The notes under the pieces were generated by a model. That model searched no databases. It had not been told where the DNA came from and saw only the letters and a list, made by a program, of their open reading frames with translations. Source: Coptis chinensis (Eukaryota; Streptophyta; Magnoliopsida; Ranunculales; Ranunculaceae). From it: DNA of 64,000 nucleotides. Of this stretch, positions 1 through 10,590 are shown piece after piece; position 1 is the stretch's first letter; each line of letters opens with the position of its first letter. Where the stretch lies: the NCBI GenBank assembly GCA_015680905.1, contig CM027377.1, positions 22,716,501 to 22,780,500 of the forward strand, in the 5' to 3' direction. A program made the translations under genes and the position numbers.

Positions 1-256
1 TTTAATTATTTTGGGCTACGAACAATTGAAATCGCCAAAAAAAGTGCGTAGAAGTCATTTTTTGAAGTGAAATCTGATGTGTCAGTATAAGAGAAAAAAT
101 TGGGGCTGACCTGGGTCACTGGGAGCATTCTCAACTACTCAGTATTAATGGTCTTTGATGACCCTTACCTAAATATGACCGTTGATCAAAAAAGCTATTA
201 TATATTAGATCTGAGATTATGACCATTATAGAGATTCTTTTGTAAGAACACCTTCT

Positions 257-382
257 ACCACCATTACTGGTTCTAGTGAGAGCAAACGACGATGTCACAC
301 CACCATTATTGGTTCTAGTGAGAGCAAACGACGACGACGCACCACCATTACTGGTTCTAGTGAGAGCAAACAACGACGACGC
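257..382. repeat. 42-bp minisatellite, three tandem units
   Basis: Three head-to-tail units start at 257, 299 and 341, each beginning ACCACCATTA/TTGGTTCTAG and ending in a CGACGACG-like tract. The period is exactly 42 bp, a multiple of three, so both strands stay open across the array and give spurious repetitive frames. No upstream coding context supports translation. Confidence 0.9.
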
Positions 383-602
383 CCAAGTACAAATCACAAC
401 ACTTTTTAGGCAAAATGAAGGTAATATCATGTATCTAAACCATGGTTATGCTTTCAAAATAAGATTTTGTGGTTAGTTTTGAATTAAAATGAAGTCGTCT
501 TCTTCTTCTTTAAGTATGAAGGTTTTGCATTGTTTTTTTTTTTTTTTTGGGAGGGGGCTTTAATTTAATTATGAAAATTGGGGGTATCACAAGTGGTTAT
601 TG

Positions 603-1141
603 ACTTTGCATTGTACTGCCCAGGTTGAATGTCAGATGTGTAATCAACTTGGACACTTGGCTATTGAGTGTGAATTTGTGTACTCTCTTTGCAAGCAACC
701 TACTTGTCACGGCATTCGAATGTTGGGCAGCTCACATACAATAGCTAATCCAGAAAGAAAGTATCTAAAGTGTTAATATCAATCATGCCCAAGTTATTTA
801 CAGTGGCTAGAAGAAGCTATTTGTGAAAAATTATCTGGTATTGGACCAAGCTCATCTACCATTGCATGTTTTGAATGTGGTGAGACTGGTCATTGGAAGA
901 GAGAATGCCCATGGGTGGACTACAATGCACGACAGAGAATTGTAGAGGAAGGAGGACACTTAAGACAACAAAGAGTGGGTTGAATGCTGGGAAGAAGTAT
1001 TTGAAGTGTTATGCATGTGGGAGCTTTGAATGGCTTATTGATGCACTGAGAAAGGAAACAAAGACAACTACTTTGGCTGTGGAATCAATTGCTACTTTGA
1101 AAATGACATTGTCAGAATTTTCAAAGCTTAATATAAAGTGA
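603..1141 (+). pseudogene. Tandem CCHC/GRF zinc-finger protein relic, topoisomerase 3-alpha C-terminus-like
   Basis: Two zinc-binding module pairs can be read. A CCHC knuckle with exact C-X2-C-X4-H-X4-C spacing lies at 630-671, followed by a degenerate GRF-like finger ending in KYLKC. A second CCHC (CFECGETGHWKREC) lies at 867-908, followed by a GRF-like finger with motifs GKKYLKC and CGSFEWL at about 940-1050. The first three modules share one frame, interrupted by a TAA at 774-776. The last finger is in another frame, so there is a frameshift between 909 and 945, and the frame ends at 1141. Alternating CCHC and GRF fingers are known from the C-terminus of plant DNA topoisomerase 3-alpha, which resolves recombination intermediates; that assignment is inference. 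No topoisomerase catalytic domain is visible. The base before 624 reads CCCAG, so this could be a terminal exon. Confidence 0.6.
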
Positions 1142-1878
1142 ATAGTTGTAATGAAATAATTGAATTCATATGTAAGAAATCCATTGCAGTTTTTGTATTC
1201 TGCAGGTTTTGTATCCATTACAGCTATATTTAATGAAAGAAGTTTAGTGAGAATTTCATATAGCCTATATATACATCACGTTGTCTATGCATATTGCTAA
1301 ACCTAGACACAGTTGTTGTATTCTGTAAGTTGAGGCCTATGGCTCTTGCCGAAAAAAGCAAGAGTTCTGCTAAATATAGCTAATACATTTGGGTGCCCAA
1401 TTCATTTTGCTGCACTGATGCATTGATGCACAAATTGTAAAAGTTTGGACATAAAGCAACCAGTTGTGAATCCAAGGTTTAACCTCTAGGGTCGCAATCC
1501 AAAAAGGTCTCACTTGTTTTTGCTGAAGGTAGATTGCCTATTCAATCACACATTATGAAATGGTTTAATATAGTCTTAAAATAACTCTTCTAACTAAAAA
1601 TATTACACTCATTTCTCTAAAGCACGGACGCACCTCCTAATAGGAAAATTTTTAAAATAAATCAAAATAATATTAAAAAACTCAATTTTTTCATTTTTTT
1701 GTTTTGTTAAGACTTATGACATGTTTTTAAAGTTTGATTAATAAATATTAAACTTAATTTTGTGGCTATTTATCTTTAATAGTTTTGAATTTATGAATGT
1801 TGATACATTTAATTTAGTTTTTAAAATTTAATTTATATAAAATAAAATTATAAATATTAATTAATTTCTGTATCCTTT
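1142..1878. other. AT-rich unassigned DNA
   Basis: No gene, RNA or clear repeat recognised. The stretch is A/T-rich with short homopolymer runs and may hold 3' flank of the zinc-finger relic. Confidence 0.4.
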
Positions 1879-1968
1879 GCCGCGTCCGCGTCCTACTTTT
1901 TTAAGATATAACCGAGTCGCCGCGTTAGTGTCCGCGTCTGCGTCAGTGTCTGCGTCCGTGTCCGTGCA
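1879..1968. repeat. GYGTCY hexamer low-complexity tract
   Basis: Imperfect CGCGTC / GTGTCC / GCGTCA hexamers occur at 1880-1892 and 1917-1968. They form a locally CG-rich island in AT-rich surroundings, consistent with a decayed microsatellite. Confidence 0.7.
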
Positions 1969-2941
1969 ACATAGACTCATTCTATGACAATTATGATTTA
2001 TGAGATTCACATGTCATTCTGTATTTGACCAGATAAAAATAAAAGCCAACAGGATCCTCATCTCCACCGATTTTCGCGTTTAGCAGTGAGTTGCGCTCAT
2101 TCTCACATGTACATAGTACATTGTTTTTTCAATCATCTACATGGAATTAGTACAGGATCTGAAGTCGTTCCATCAGCTTTGTTGGACTCTAGATGGAAGG
2201 AGCGTTCACTGTCATCGTTGGGCATCAGTACTCCCCATTCAAATATACAACTTAGCTTGCCAGGAAGACGAACGAAAGCTGCCGCTAGAAAGGTTGCAGC
2301 TTTAAGAGGCTCTAATTTCTTAACCAGATTGATGAAACCATGATCAGTCACCTTTCCTGAACTAGACCTGTCAACTTACTTGGAAAGTTCAGTATATTAC
2401 TTCCAACGATTGGATAAAAAAAACATGTACCACAAAATTTAACAGAGATTGAAACACAAATGATATATCAAGCGAGGGCCAAAGCAAGTGCGAGGAATCA
2501 AAGTTGCAGCCAAAATGGGCACTCAATACAGGATCGACCAACTGTCCATTACAAACAACAAATATCAGCCACCTTTTTTGAACTCCCTGCCAACTTTTAT
2601 CAGTAAAATAAGGATTTTATATATGTTGAATACAAGAGCACCTTCCATCTAACAAAAAGCTATAAGGATGGTAATGCAAAACAACTGAACCAACAGTCGC
2701 TACGCCAAGTTAAAGACCTGTAAACGGTATACACAACATTCTTGCCCTCTGAGAAATTAAGAGAGAATTTCAGTTGAAACCACTTCACATAAATCAGTCA
2801 TCTACACTGACCAGTGACATATCCTTCCATACACAAAAGCAAAACACATGTCACGTGTTCCCAAAACACAAAAAAAGATGAAAAATATTCAACTGCTCAA
2901 GTCATGGTTTACTAACAAACCCACTAAAAATACGCATGAAG
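1969..2941. other. Unassigned DNA with one weak open frame
   Basis: The only notable frame is 2086-2343 on the plus strand (85 codons, C-terminal part rich in Arg/Lys/Ala). I recognise no family in it and it has an equally open antisense frame. No repeat boundaries are visible. Confidence 0.3.
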
Positions 2942-4356
2942 TTACATGTTCAAATGGTCCCACCCTCTTCTATTGCTTGTTGGTGGTGGCTTGAAATAAA
3001 GTCTTTTTTCTGAACTTCTCTCTGGTTCAACTGCACATTCATATGTTTGTGTTTCTGGTACTGCAGTATGGGGCACTTCAACTTGAGCTGCAACTGGTGT
3101 ACTAGGTTGTTTCTTATTCCTTGGCCTCTTCTTATTTGATGCACTAGCTTGAGCTCCTTCATGTGCTTGTGGGGCCTCTGTTGTTGATTGACCTTGTGTT
3201 GTTTCGGCATTAAGCTTTGCTTGTTCTGGGCAAGTCCTGATGTGTGGCTTGAGGAGTGGCATTTGCTACATCTTTTTATTTGCTTGGGTTTTGTTGTTGG
3301 TTCAGAATCATTTTGTCCCTCACCTATTTTGTCCTGCACCAGCTTGTGAAACATTATGTCCATCACCTGCTTGTGTTTGTTCATCTGCATTCTTTCTTCT
3401 ATTTTTCTTTGGCCTTCCTGGTTATCTTTTCAATGATGGTGGGAGAACTTGAGTAATTGGTTTCCCCTAGTCTGTCATTAGGTATAGGAAGAACAACCCT
3501 GCTATATGTTTTCACATATGCCCTCATTGTTAAGTATTCATTACAATATCTACACATCAAAAATTAAAATATTGATTAATAAGACAATCAAAGACCATAT
3601 AATAATAAAAATATGTAAGAAGATCACGATGAAAAACTAACCTAGCATAGTTCAACCTCCTCTGCTCAATGATACAAACAAAGATGCATACAAGGTATTC
3701 CAAAGAAGTTGCCACACCTTACACTTACATTCGTATGCATCTAGGTTCACTAACCATCTGCTTCCATGTGATCTAAGCACAGTAAACATGTGGTATGCAG
3801 CAGATATGTAAGTATACTCCTTAATATAAAAAAATTGCTTACTAGCTGAAAATGCAATACACACATGATTAAACTCAAGAGTACCATCTAGAGCAGCTAG
3901 CCACAGAACCATAATTTCATTTCAATATTTGGACACACAACTCTGGAGCTTTTGCATAGCTTTCCTCATAATTACCATTTACCAACTCCATTATCTTTTG
4001 CCTAGCATGCCAAGCTATATAATATGAAATCTTAACACCTAATTTGTCCCAGACTTCTTCTTTGATCATGTTAGCTTTAAAAGTCTTGTGATGTCTTCTA
4101 ACTATATCCTCCATCTTCTCAGCCACCCATACAACATTAGCCAATTTGTTTCCAAACTTACTATTACCCCTACACCTGGTAGTATACCCATCCTTCTTCT
4201 TGGATTTGCTAGCCCTTGCATAGAACATCCATGTGCATTCTTCTCCCTTGCAATTAAGTCTCACTCTGTCACCATCATTCTTTTTAACCCTAAACTCAAA
4301 CCTATTTGCAATGGCATATGTCCTCAAATAAGTCCTACATTTTTGTATAGTAGACC
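2942..4356 (-). pseudogene. Mutator-like (MULE) transposase relic
   Basis: Three reverse-strand blocks are in the order of a plant MuDR-type transposase. At 4327-3917 a frame begins with TYAIANRFEFRVKKNDGDRV and has the C-X4-C-X-W pattern of the N-terminal DNA-binding domain. At 3912-3652 there is a degenerate SWIM-type zinc finger (ECKCKVWQLL) whose last Cys-His pair is lost. At 3390-2942 a frameshifted CCHC-like knuckle (CSKCH, then IRTCPEQA in the next frame) precedes a low-complexity C-terminus. The central DDE catalytic domain is missing between the first two blocks, so this is an internally deleted, inactive copy. Its 5' side stops where the LTR at 4357 begins. No terminal inverted repeats were identified. 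Confidence 0.75.
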
Positions 4357-4577
4357 TGATGCAGGACAGTAATATGTTTCTAATTAGGATTGGTTTCTTA
4401 TTATCTATTAGTTTGTTTTAGAATTAGAATGTATTTAGAATTATTTCCATACTAGAATTAGTAATATACTAGTCTATATAAGAACATCGTAGGATATAAA
4501 CAGGATTCATTCAATATTATCAATTTATCAAAGTCTTTTACATACCTTCTTACTTTTAATTCGCTTCCGCCTCGTCA
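4357..4577 (+). repeat. 5' LTR of element A
   Basis: Starts TGATGCAGGACAG and ends TCGTCA just before the primer-binding site. A TATA-like TCTATATAAG lies near 4473. At 221 bp it is short for Ty3/gypsy. No partner LTR is present in the window. Confidence 0.7.
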
Positions 4578-4579
4578 AT

Positions 4580-4591
4580 TGGTATCGGAGC
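4580..4591 (+). promoter_or_regulatory. Primer-binding site of element A (initiator tRNA-Met type)
   Basis: TGGTATCGGAGC, two bases after the LTR terminus, differs by one base from the usual plant TGGTATCAGAGC site for the 3' end of initiator tRNA-Met. Confidence 0.8.
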
Positions 4592-5453
4592 CGGTTCGAT
4601 GGCCCATCACGATGATGTTTTCGACTCACGCCTCCCGGACGCAAAATACAGGAGATTTTGTTACCATGGCAGATGTCAATCGTGCTTTGGAGCAAGCTTT
4701 TACGGATTTCGATGGAAAATCAACGCTTCATATGAGAGGCAATTTCAGCGGAGTTCTAGAAAGAAAGAGAACGAGGGAAAACTCAGGCTGAAGGCGACAA
4801 ACAAGTTCGACTTCAAAGCACCACCCATAGTGCATCGGATTCCAACCTTGAACGTCTTTCTCACAGTACCGATCGATCCACCCACCCACCAACCCACCCA
4901 TCAACTACAGAACACCCATCCCATCAATTCCCAACCCCAATATACTCCATATCAACTATAGAACCAATTGCATCCCACCTCCAGTCAGCATCACACCCAC
5001 TACTCCATTAATTTTCAACCCCATATACAACCAACATATCTTCCTCAAACGCGGCCTCCTAATTTTCAACGCAACTCTTAAGGCATCAATTCCACTCTTA
5101 TCTGGCGAACAACAGTTGGAGAAGATGAAGAATTTCCAGCACACCATCGTATCCAACACCAACCTGTGTTTTTGGACTTTCCTAATTGCACTAACTTTAC
5201 CACCCAATCCCATAACAGTCCATATACCCAACCCCAAATTCCTACCAATTCTTATTCCACCGGTCCGGTCCATCAATTCCCAAATGCCCAACCACCACTT
5301 CAAACCACACCCATTAATGGGCTAGCCCAAACTGGTTTTGCACCCTACCCAATTTTTCAGCCCAATCTTTGAGATTATCGCCAACCACATAATGGTATAG
5401 ACGACGACGACGATGAAATTGAGGAAATTGTTATCCCACATAATCCTCCAAAT

Positions 5454-7001
5454 TTGCAAAATCAAGATAATTTTCGTCGACAAGGAAATAATTATGGTGG
5501 TAACAGACATAATTTTGGTGGAAATAGTAATGAGTATCGCATCAAGGCAGGTTTGGCAACTTTTAATGGTCTTTTGCATATTGAGGATTTTATTGACTGG
5601 CTTAAATCCGTGGACCGTTTTTTCGATATTATGGAAATTCCTCCAGAGAAGCACGTTAAGATTGTGGCTTTTAAATTTACTGGTGGCGCCTCTTCTTGGT
5701 GGGAGCAGAAACAACAAGAGCGTATTCGTCAAGGTTTGAAACGGATTCGTTCTTGGAAATGTATGAGGCAGATGTTAATGGCGCAATATCTTCCTCCAAA
5801 TTTTGCTCAACTTCTCTTCACTGCACTCCAAAATTGCAGACAAGATAATCGTACTGTTCAAGAATATATTGATGAATTTTATCGGTTGCTTTCTCATAAT
5901 GATTTGCAAGAGAATGAGAATTTACAAATTGCTAGATTCATTAATGGTTTATCCTGGAATATTCAGAAAGATCTAGTTTCACATCAACACTTCACTTTAC
6001 ATGCCGCTATTAATAATGCACTTAAGGTTGAACAATTCATAGAGCGACCTAAACCTTTTAACCATCCTTCATATAACCAAAGATCCTCACAATTTAAATC
6101 CAACCCATCTTATCATAATTCCCCATCTTCTAGTGTTTCACCGTCTCCATCTTCAGAAGTCCCTTCTAGCCCATCCACTCCACATGATACCTCTACCCAA
6201 CCCACAACCTCTCCTTATAAAACACCTCCTTATCATCAACCTCCAAACCGTCCTAATACCCGCTCAACTCGTTTCCCAAATTCCTCCAACACTAACACTC
6301 AAAATCCTAAACCTCTATCCACCAATCCATATCTCCGTCCCAAACCTGGTACGTGTTATAAGTGCAGTAAATCTGGTCATTCTTCAGATGAGTGTCGAAA
6401 ACATAATATTGCTTTTGCAGACGAGGTTCCTAATATGGATGATGGTTTTGAGGCTAATATTCATTGTGATGACGATGAACCGACATATGGTGATGACGAT
6501 GGTGAACACTTTAATCTTGTGGTTCATAATTTGTTATATACTCCACATGTTTCTATTCCACACCGACATAATTTGTTTAGGACTACTTATACAATTCAAG
6601 GCAAATTGTGTTCTCTGATTATTGACAGTGGTAGTAGTGAGAACATTGTGTCAAAGAAAATGGTGGCGAAATTGGAACTTGCTACCCAGCCACATCCCCG
6701 CCCTTATGAAGTTGGTTGGATACAAGATGAGTGCAAACAACATGTTAAGGAACAGTGCCTTCTCAGTTTTTCTATTGGCAAGTGTAAGGATATTATTCTT
6801 TGTGATGTTGTTGATATGAATGCTTGTCACGTTCTTCTTGGGTGCCCTTGGATGTTTGATGTGGATGTTATTCATCGTTGCAAGCTAAATACTTATTCTT
6901 TTGTCAAGGCTGGTTTGAAAGTTCAATTGGCTCCTTCCTATGCCAGGCCTAAGTCTTCCATCTATCACTTTGAAGCTCCCGCTTTTATTGGTTTCTACTG
7001 A
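5454..7001 (+). CDS. Ty3/gypsy Gag-protease polyprotein (515 aa, C-terminally truncated)
   Basis: Residues about 30-200 form a retrotransposon Gag capsid domain, with a WW pair in GGASSWWEQK and the QEYIDEFYRL helix. A Pro/Ser/Thr-rich linker follows. Residues 301-314 are a CCHC zinc knuckle (C301, C304, H309, C314) for RNA binding. An acidic segment precedes the retropepsin domain, whose catalytic motif DSGSS lies at residues 391-395 and whose flap/C-terminal part includes HVLLGCPWMFDVD. The frame stops at 7001, where an intact element would continue into reverse transcriptase. Gag remnants upstream (4592-5453) are frameshifted, so the first methionine is not necessarily the original start. 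The long open frame suggests recent insertion or selection; recent insertion is simpler. Confidence 0.85.
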   Translation: MQNQDNFRRQGNNYGGNRHNFGGNSNEYRIKAGLATFNGLLHIEDFIDWLKSVDRFFDIMEIPPEKHVKIVAFKFTGGASSWWEQKQQERIRQGLKRIRSWKCMRQMLMAQYLPPNFAQLLFTALQNCRQDNRTVQEYIDEFYRLLSHNDLQENENLQIARFINGLSWNIQKDLVSHQHFTLHAAINNALKVEQFIERPKPFNHPSYNQRSSQFKSNPSYHNSPSSSVSPSPSSEVPSSPSTPHDTSTQPTTSPYKTPPYHQPPNRPNTRSTRFPNSSNTNTQNPKPLSTNPYLRPKPGTCYKCSKSGHSSDECRKHNIAFADEVPNMDDGFEANIHCDDDEPTYGDDDGEHFNLVVHNLLYTPHVSIPHRHNLFRTTYTIQGKLCSLIIDSGSSENIVSKKMVAKLELATQPHPRPYEVGWIQDECKQHVKEQCLLSFSIGKCKDIILCDVVDMNACHVLLGCPWMFDVDVIHRCKLNTYSFVKAGLKVQLAPSYARPKSSIYHFEAPAFIGFY

Positions 7002-7065
7002 TGTTAACTCTGACTTTGAGAAGCCAAATGAGATATTTGCAGTTGTCGTGAAGCCTAGGTGGCGC

Positions 7066-7370
7066 CTATGTGGAGGTGTAATTTTACACCCCCCATTAGA
7101 GATGCCTTTATGAGCCAAAAACAATGACACAATGCAAGAGTGACAATGAGGGTAGTACTTGCTACCAGTGTTCAAAATTTCGAATAGAATGTCGGAATTT
7201 TACCGGATATTTCAATTTTAAAAAAAACCGGAAAATACAACATAGGGTCGAAATATTAATCATTTTGAAATCTTGTTGAAATCAAAATTTGACATGGGTC
7301 AAATGTCAAAATATTGTCAATTTCAGTTTTTCGATTTGTCGGAATTCCAAACATTTCGTCTAAATTTTGA
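7066..7370. other. Junction and repeat-derived DNA after element A
   Basis: A TGGCGCCTATGTGGAGGT stretch at about 7060-7078 recurs as TGGCGCCTACGTGGAAGT at 7444-7461, suggesting the region comes from the same repeat family as the adjacent foldback. No coding content is seen. Confidence 0.4.
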
Positions 7371-7629
7371 AGTCACATTTGCATTGGGCAACTCCTAGTA
7401 GCTTCTTACCAAAAAAATAACTATGAGGGGAAATAGTCTCATGTGGCGCCTACGTGGAAGTAACAAGTTGTTGCTTGCATTGGGATGCTCTAATTCACTT
7501 TTTGCAAGCTATCCTATTAGAACATTCCCAATGCAAACCACTTTTTTTCACTTCCACGTAAGACTATTTTCCCTCTTTGCTATCTTTGTGGTTAAAAACA
7601 AGAAAATGTTGCCCAATGCAGAAGTGATT
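7371..7629. repeat. Foldback (MITE-like) element with three nested inverted-repeat pairs
   Basis: Arms pair from outside in: GCATTGGGCAAC (7381-7392) with GTTGCCCAATGC (7608-7619); GGGGAAATAGTCT plus TACGTGGAAG (7427-7460) with CTTCCACGTA plus AGACTATTTTCCC (7551-7573); and GCATTGGGATGCTCTAAT (7477-7494) with an ATTAGAACATTCCCAATGC stretch (about 7517-7535). The whole could fold into one long interrupted hairpin. No target duplication was found. Confidence 0.65.
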
Positions 7630-7638
7630 TAAAACTTC

Positions 7639-7837
7639 GGACGAAATGTTTGATTCTGTCTGAATGTAAAAATTGAAAAAACGGTGGGATTCTGTCCGAA
7701 AGAAAGAAAAAAAACCCAAAAATAAGGTCGAAAAAACACACGGGACGGAATGTTTCATTCTGTCCTAAAAAAAAAAAAAAAAAAAAACCCAATAAAATAT
7801 AAAAAAAAAACACACGAGACGGAATAAAAAGTTCCGT
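7639..7837. repeat. Three related self-complementary 21-24-bp hairpins
   Basis: Near-palindromes of the form GACGGAATG...CATTCTGTC occur at 7639-7662, 7743-7765 and 7817-7837, separated by A-rich tracts (including a run of about 20 A near 7769-7788). Each is an imperfect hairpin around a GGAAT/ATTCC core. Confidence 0.65.
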
Positions 7838-8775
7838 CCGAAACTCACAGCTCAATGACAATTAATTTCAATAGTAACTGCTACTCTCATTGTGACTTAG
7901 TTACAAGTCACCATCATTATCACCCTTGCATTAGGCAAGTGTTTTCTTATCTACAAAGATGAAAACTCTCAATTTCCTCTCCTAGTCACTTGTATTGGGA
8001 ATGCTATTAATCCGGGAGAAATCAAAGGAGTGACCAATTTTATAATTACAGTACGCAGACCTGACCTTATTTTATAATTAGGAGTTGAACTTGCACACCT
8101 TGAATAATTGAAAACTTGCGCTTAGCGTGCAATGTACGATATCTACTCCGCATAATTGAAAAATTAAGCTTGGTTAAAAGATTGATTTCTTGAAATATTG
8201 ACTACAGGAAAGGAAATGAAAATTGATGAAGTATAAAAATCTCCAAATTGAACTCTTACAATAATATAAGCTTCTAACACAGGACCTGGTCCACAGATAG
8301 TGGAACAATTTTTTTTTAGGGTAAATTGCATTTTGATAGTGGAACAACTTTTAACTAATGGATCAGGTTCACCGTCTGTTAATTGTTTGTGGGAATCCAA
8401 TGTAATCTTGTAATTACTAAATTGCCATTAAATTTGCGGTCAATCCCATTTGATTTAGGTGACACATGATTTAATCTTAATTGCCGGCAGATGAGAATGA
8501 ATACACTTCAACACAGAACATGAAACTCCAAACTCCACACAAAATTCCGTACAAACTTGTATAGATTCCGTACAAACTTGTATAGAAGTATAGAACATAT
8601 GGTTTCAACAATCGAGGACGTGCAAAAACTTCTGTTTGCGACAAGATTGGTGTAGTTGGAATGGGAACATTGATTGGTCACAACCCATGCACGTAACCCT
8701 AAGCCTCTAAGGATGGAATTCGAACTAATCAAGCTGAATTTCACTATGCTCAAGTTAATACATGAACCAGCCCGA
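7838..8775. other. Unassigned AT-rich DNA
   Basis: No gene recognised. A TATTGGGAATGCTATTAA segment near 7993 resembles the ends of the foldback family at 7371-7629, so part may be the same kind of repeat. Confidence 0.35.
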
Positions 8776-8965
8776 GTCAAGTTTTTAGCGAGCCGAGTCC
8801 AAATAGTTCGGTTATTTTACACTAAGGTGATACTATTTTAACTTATCGAACCGAGCTTCATCAAACTCGTTTGTTACACGACCTATAATATAAACTCAAA
8901 CTTGGCTCGTTTATTAAATGAACAAGCTCGAGCATGCCTGAGCCCTCAGCTCAATAAATTCTACC
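8776..8965. repeat. GAGC/GCTC-rich repeat remnant
   Basis: Frequent GAGCC, CGAGC and GCTCG words in both orientations (GCGAGCCGAGTCC, GAACCGAGCTTC, TTGGCTCGTTTATTAAATG, CAAGCTCGAGC) form scattered inverted repeats, typical of a decayed plant non-autonomous transposon. Ends are not defined. Confidence 0.45.
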
Positions 8966-10590
8966 CTTAAGTATTAGTTTGAGAAAGTATATTTAATTAA
9001 TATTTAATCATCTGTGTGAATCTGCACTTAGTGGAATTCCAGAAACCTGGAACTGTTATCGCGCATTAAAGAATTTATTCTTTTAAATTTTAATAAAAGT
9101 AAATGTGAACTGAATTACGAAGTCTTCTTGCATCTGCTTGACTAAAAGGGAAACTGTTTCAGCATTTGCACTTGCCATATTAAAAAAAAAAAAAAAAAAA
9201 AGTAGCAGTCCAGTCTATCACTCAAAAAACTCTGATCGAACTTCAGAGTTCTTCATTTCACCACCGCACCAGACTACAGAGGCTTGGAAGTTATGCTATA
9301 AAACGTCCCCTGACAATCTTTACACGGCTTAGTTGGTAAGTATATCCAAGCCTCCACTTGTTACTTCAGCCTATGGTTTTAAAGTTGTACATACACTGAT
9401 ACACCAAGTCGTAGTAAGTGTCTCTTACTTTTACAGGCACAAAGAAATGGAACCAAGATATCTGATGAACTTACAGAGTCGATTAGGTCGAGGTAATGGC
9501 ATGTTCCTTTGAAAATTTTCAAAAACTCAGTGCAACCTTTTGGTGTTATAATCTAAGGTTAATATCAGGAAAGTCCAGTTTTCCAAGTTAAAGCAAAATC
9601 TACTCTGCAAGTCGCAACCTTAAATCTGATCAGATCTACCTATTCTCCTTCAATTCCTTTTGCTAGTTTTGGGGGGGTTTAGTAGGGGTTTTGGTGAGGT
9701 TCTCGTTCTAGGAGTAGCTAATTTGTTGCTTTCACAGAGTTTCGTGCTTCGTAGTTTGGAGATCTTTGGGTCTTCTTTTTGGGAGAACCAACAACACACT
9801 TGGGTGATCGATGTTGGTGTTGAAGTAACTCCAGTGGGGAATATGAGGGGACCTAGCTCTGTGTTTCTCCTTTGTCTTTTGTTTGTTTTAATGATATTTG
9901 CTCCATGTATCTTCTGTTTTCTTGCTTCTTGTTTGATTTGTGAAGTTGCACTCAGATGGTTTATGGAAAACAAAATAAAAAAGAAATCCATTTTTCCATG
10001 TGCAACGTAGCGACATACTAGCTATTGAGACTCTTAACTTTTCTTGAGACCCACTCTCCTCCGAGATCTTACTCCCATTTTTCCATGTGCAGCGTAGCGA
10101 CATACTCGCGCTAAAAAATATTTTTCAATTGGCAGAATAATCCAAAGTTGAGAATATCATTATCATTGCGTATATTGGATCTCTAAATTTTGGAACATAT
10201 TGGACTGATATATTTATAAAATTTATGCTTATGTTTTAATTCATGTAATGAAATTATTTAGAATAAAACAAAATTACCAACGACAGAGTTGTTGTCTTAA
10301 AAAAAATCCTTTTGCATGTGAAATTATTCTTTTGTGCGCTAGCTCATTTGTGGGATCTTCGAAATAACATGTGTAGCTCTCTGGTATGCTTAAATGATTA
10401 AGTGTTTTCAATACATAAACTGAAAGATTCTATATTTATGTATTCTTTCGCAGACGTGAATCTCTTAATCTCTCTTACGGTCTTACTGCCATTATAGTTG
10501 GTTTGACTGCCACTTGAAGCTAGAGTATTATATCACTCGGGATTGAAGTCTTGAAGTTTGGACCCAGTGGCGTGAACAGGAGAAAGCCAA
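8966..10590. other. Unassigned intergenic DNA
   Basis: Holds poly(A) at about 9180-9200 and a T/G-rich open frame at 9660-10010 that matches no family I know. It includes the direct repeat listed separately and the upstream flank of the kinase. A TTTCGCAG at about 10447-10454 could be a splice acceptor, so an upstream kinase exon cannot be excluded. Confidence 0.35.
9989..10106. repeat. Direct repeat, two copies of about 31 bp
   Basis: CATTTTTCCATGTGCA followed by RCGTAGCGACATACT occurs at 9989-10019 and again at 10075-10106, about 86 bp apart, with one internal A/G difference. Confidence 0.8.

Larger units (their letters stand above)
4357..7065 (+). mobile_element. Element A: 3'-truncated Ty3/gypsy LTR retrotransposon
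   Basis: The order is 5' LTR, tRNA-Met-type primer site, leader with broken N-terminal gag, and an open gag-protease frame. Readable polyprotein continues in a shifted frame past the stop at 7001 to about 7065 and then ends. No reverse transcriptase, RNase H, integrase or 3' LTR follows, so the 3' two thirds are missing. It lies directly against the N-terminal end of the MULE relic. Confidence 0.8.

Noticed and set aside
131-476. Repetitive open frames on both strands over the 42-bp repeat
   Set aside because: The period is a multiple of three, so open frames are expected by chance. No start context or family supports coding.
2086-2351. Opposed open frames of 85 and 72 codons
   Set aside because: Both strands are open, no family is recognised, and there are no splice or promoter signals I trust.
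8164-8780. Minus-strand short frames
   Set aside because: No motif, and they lie in AT-rich repeat-like DNA.
9650-10010. Plus-strand frame of 116 codons and minus-strand frame of 113 codons
   Set aside because: Hydrophobic low-complexity translation with an overlapping antisense frame and no known domain.
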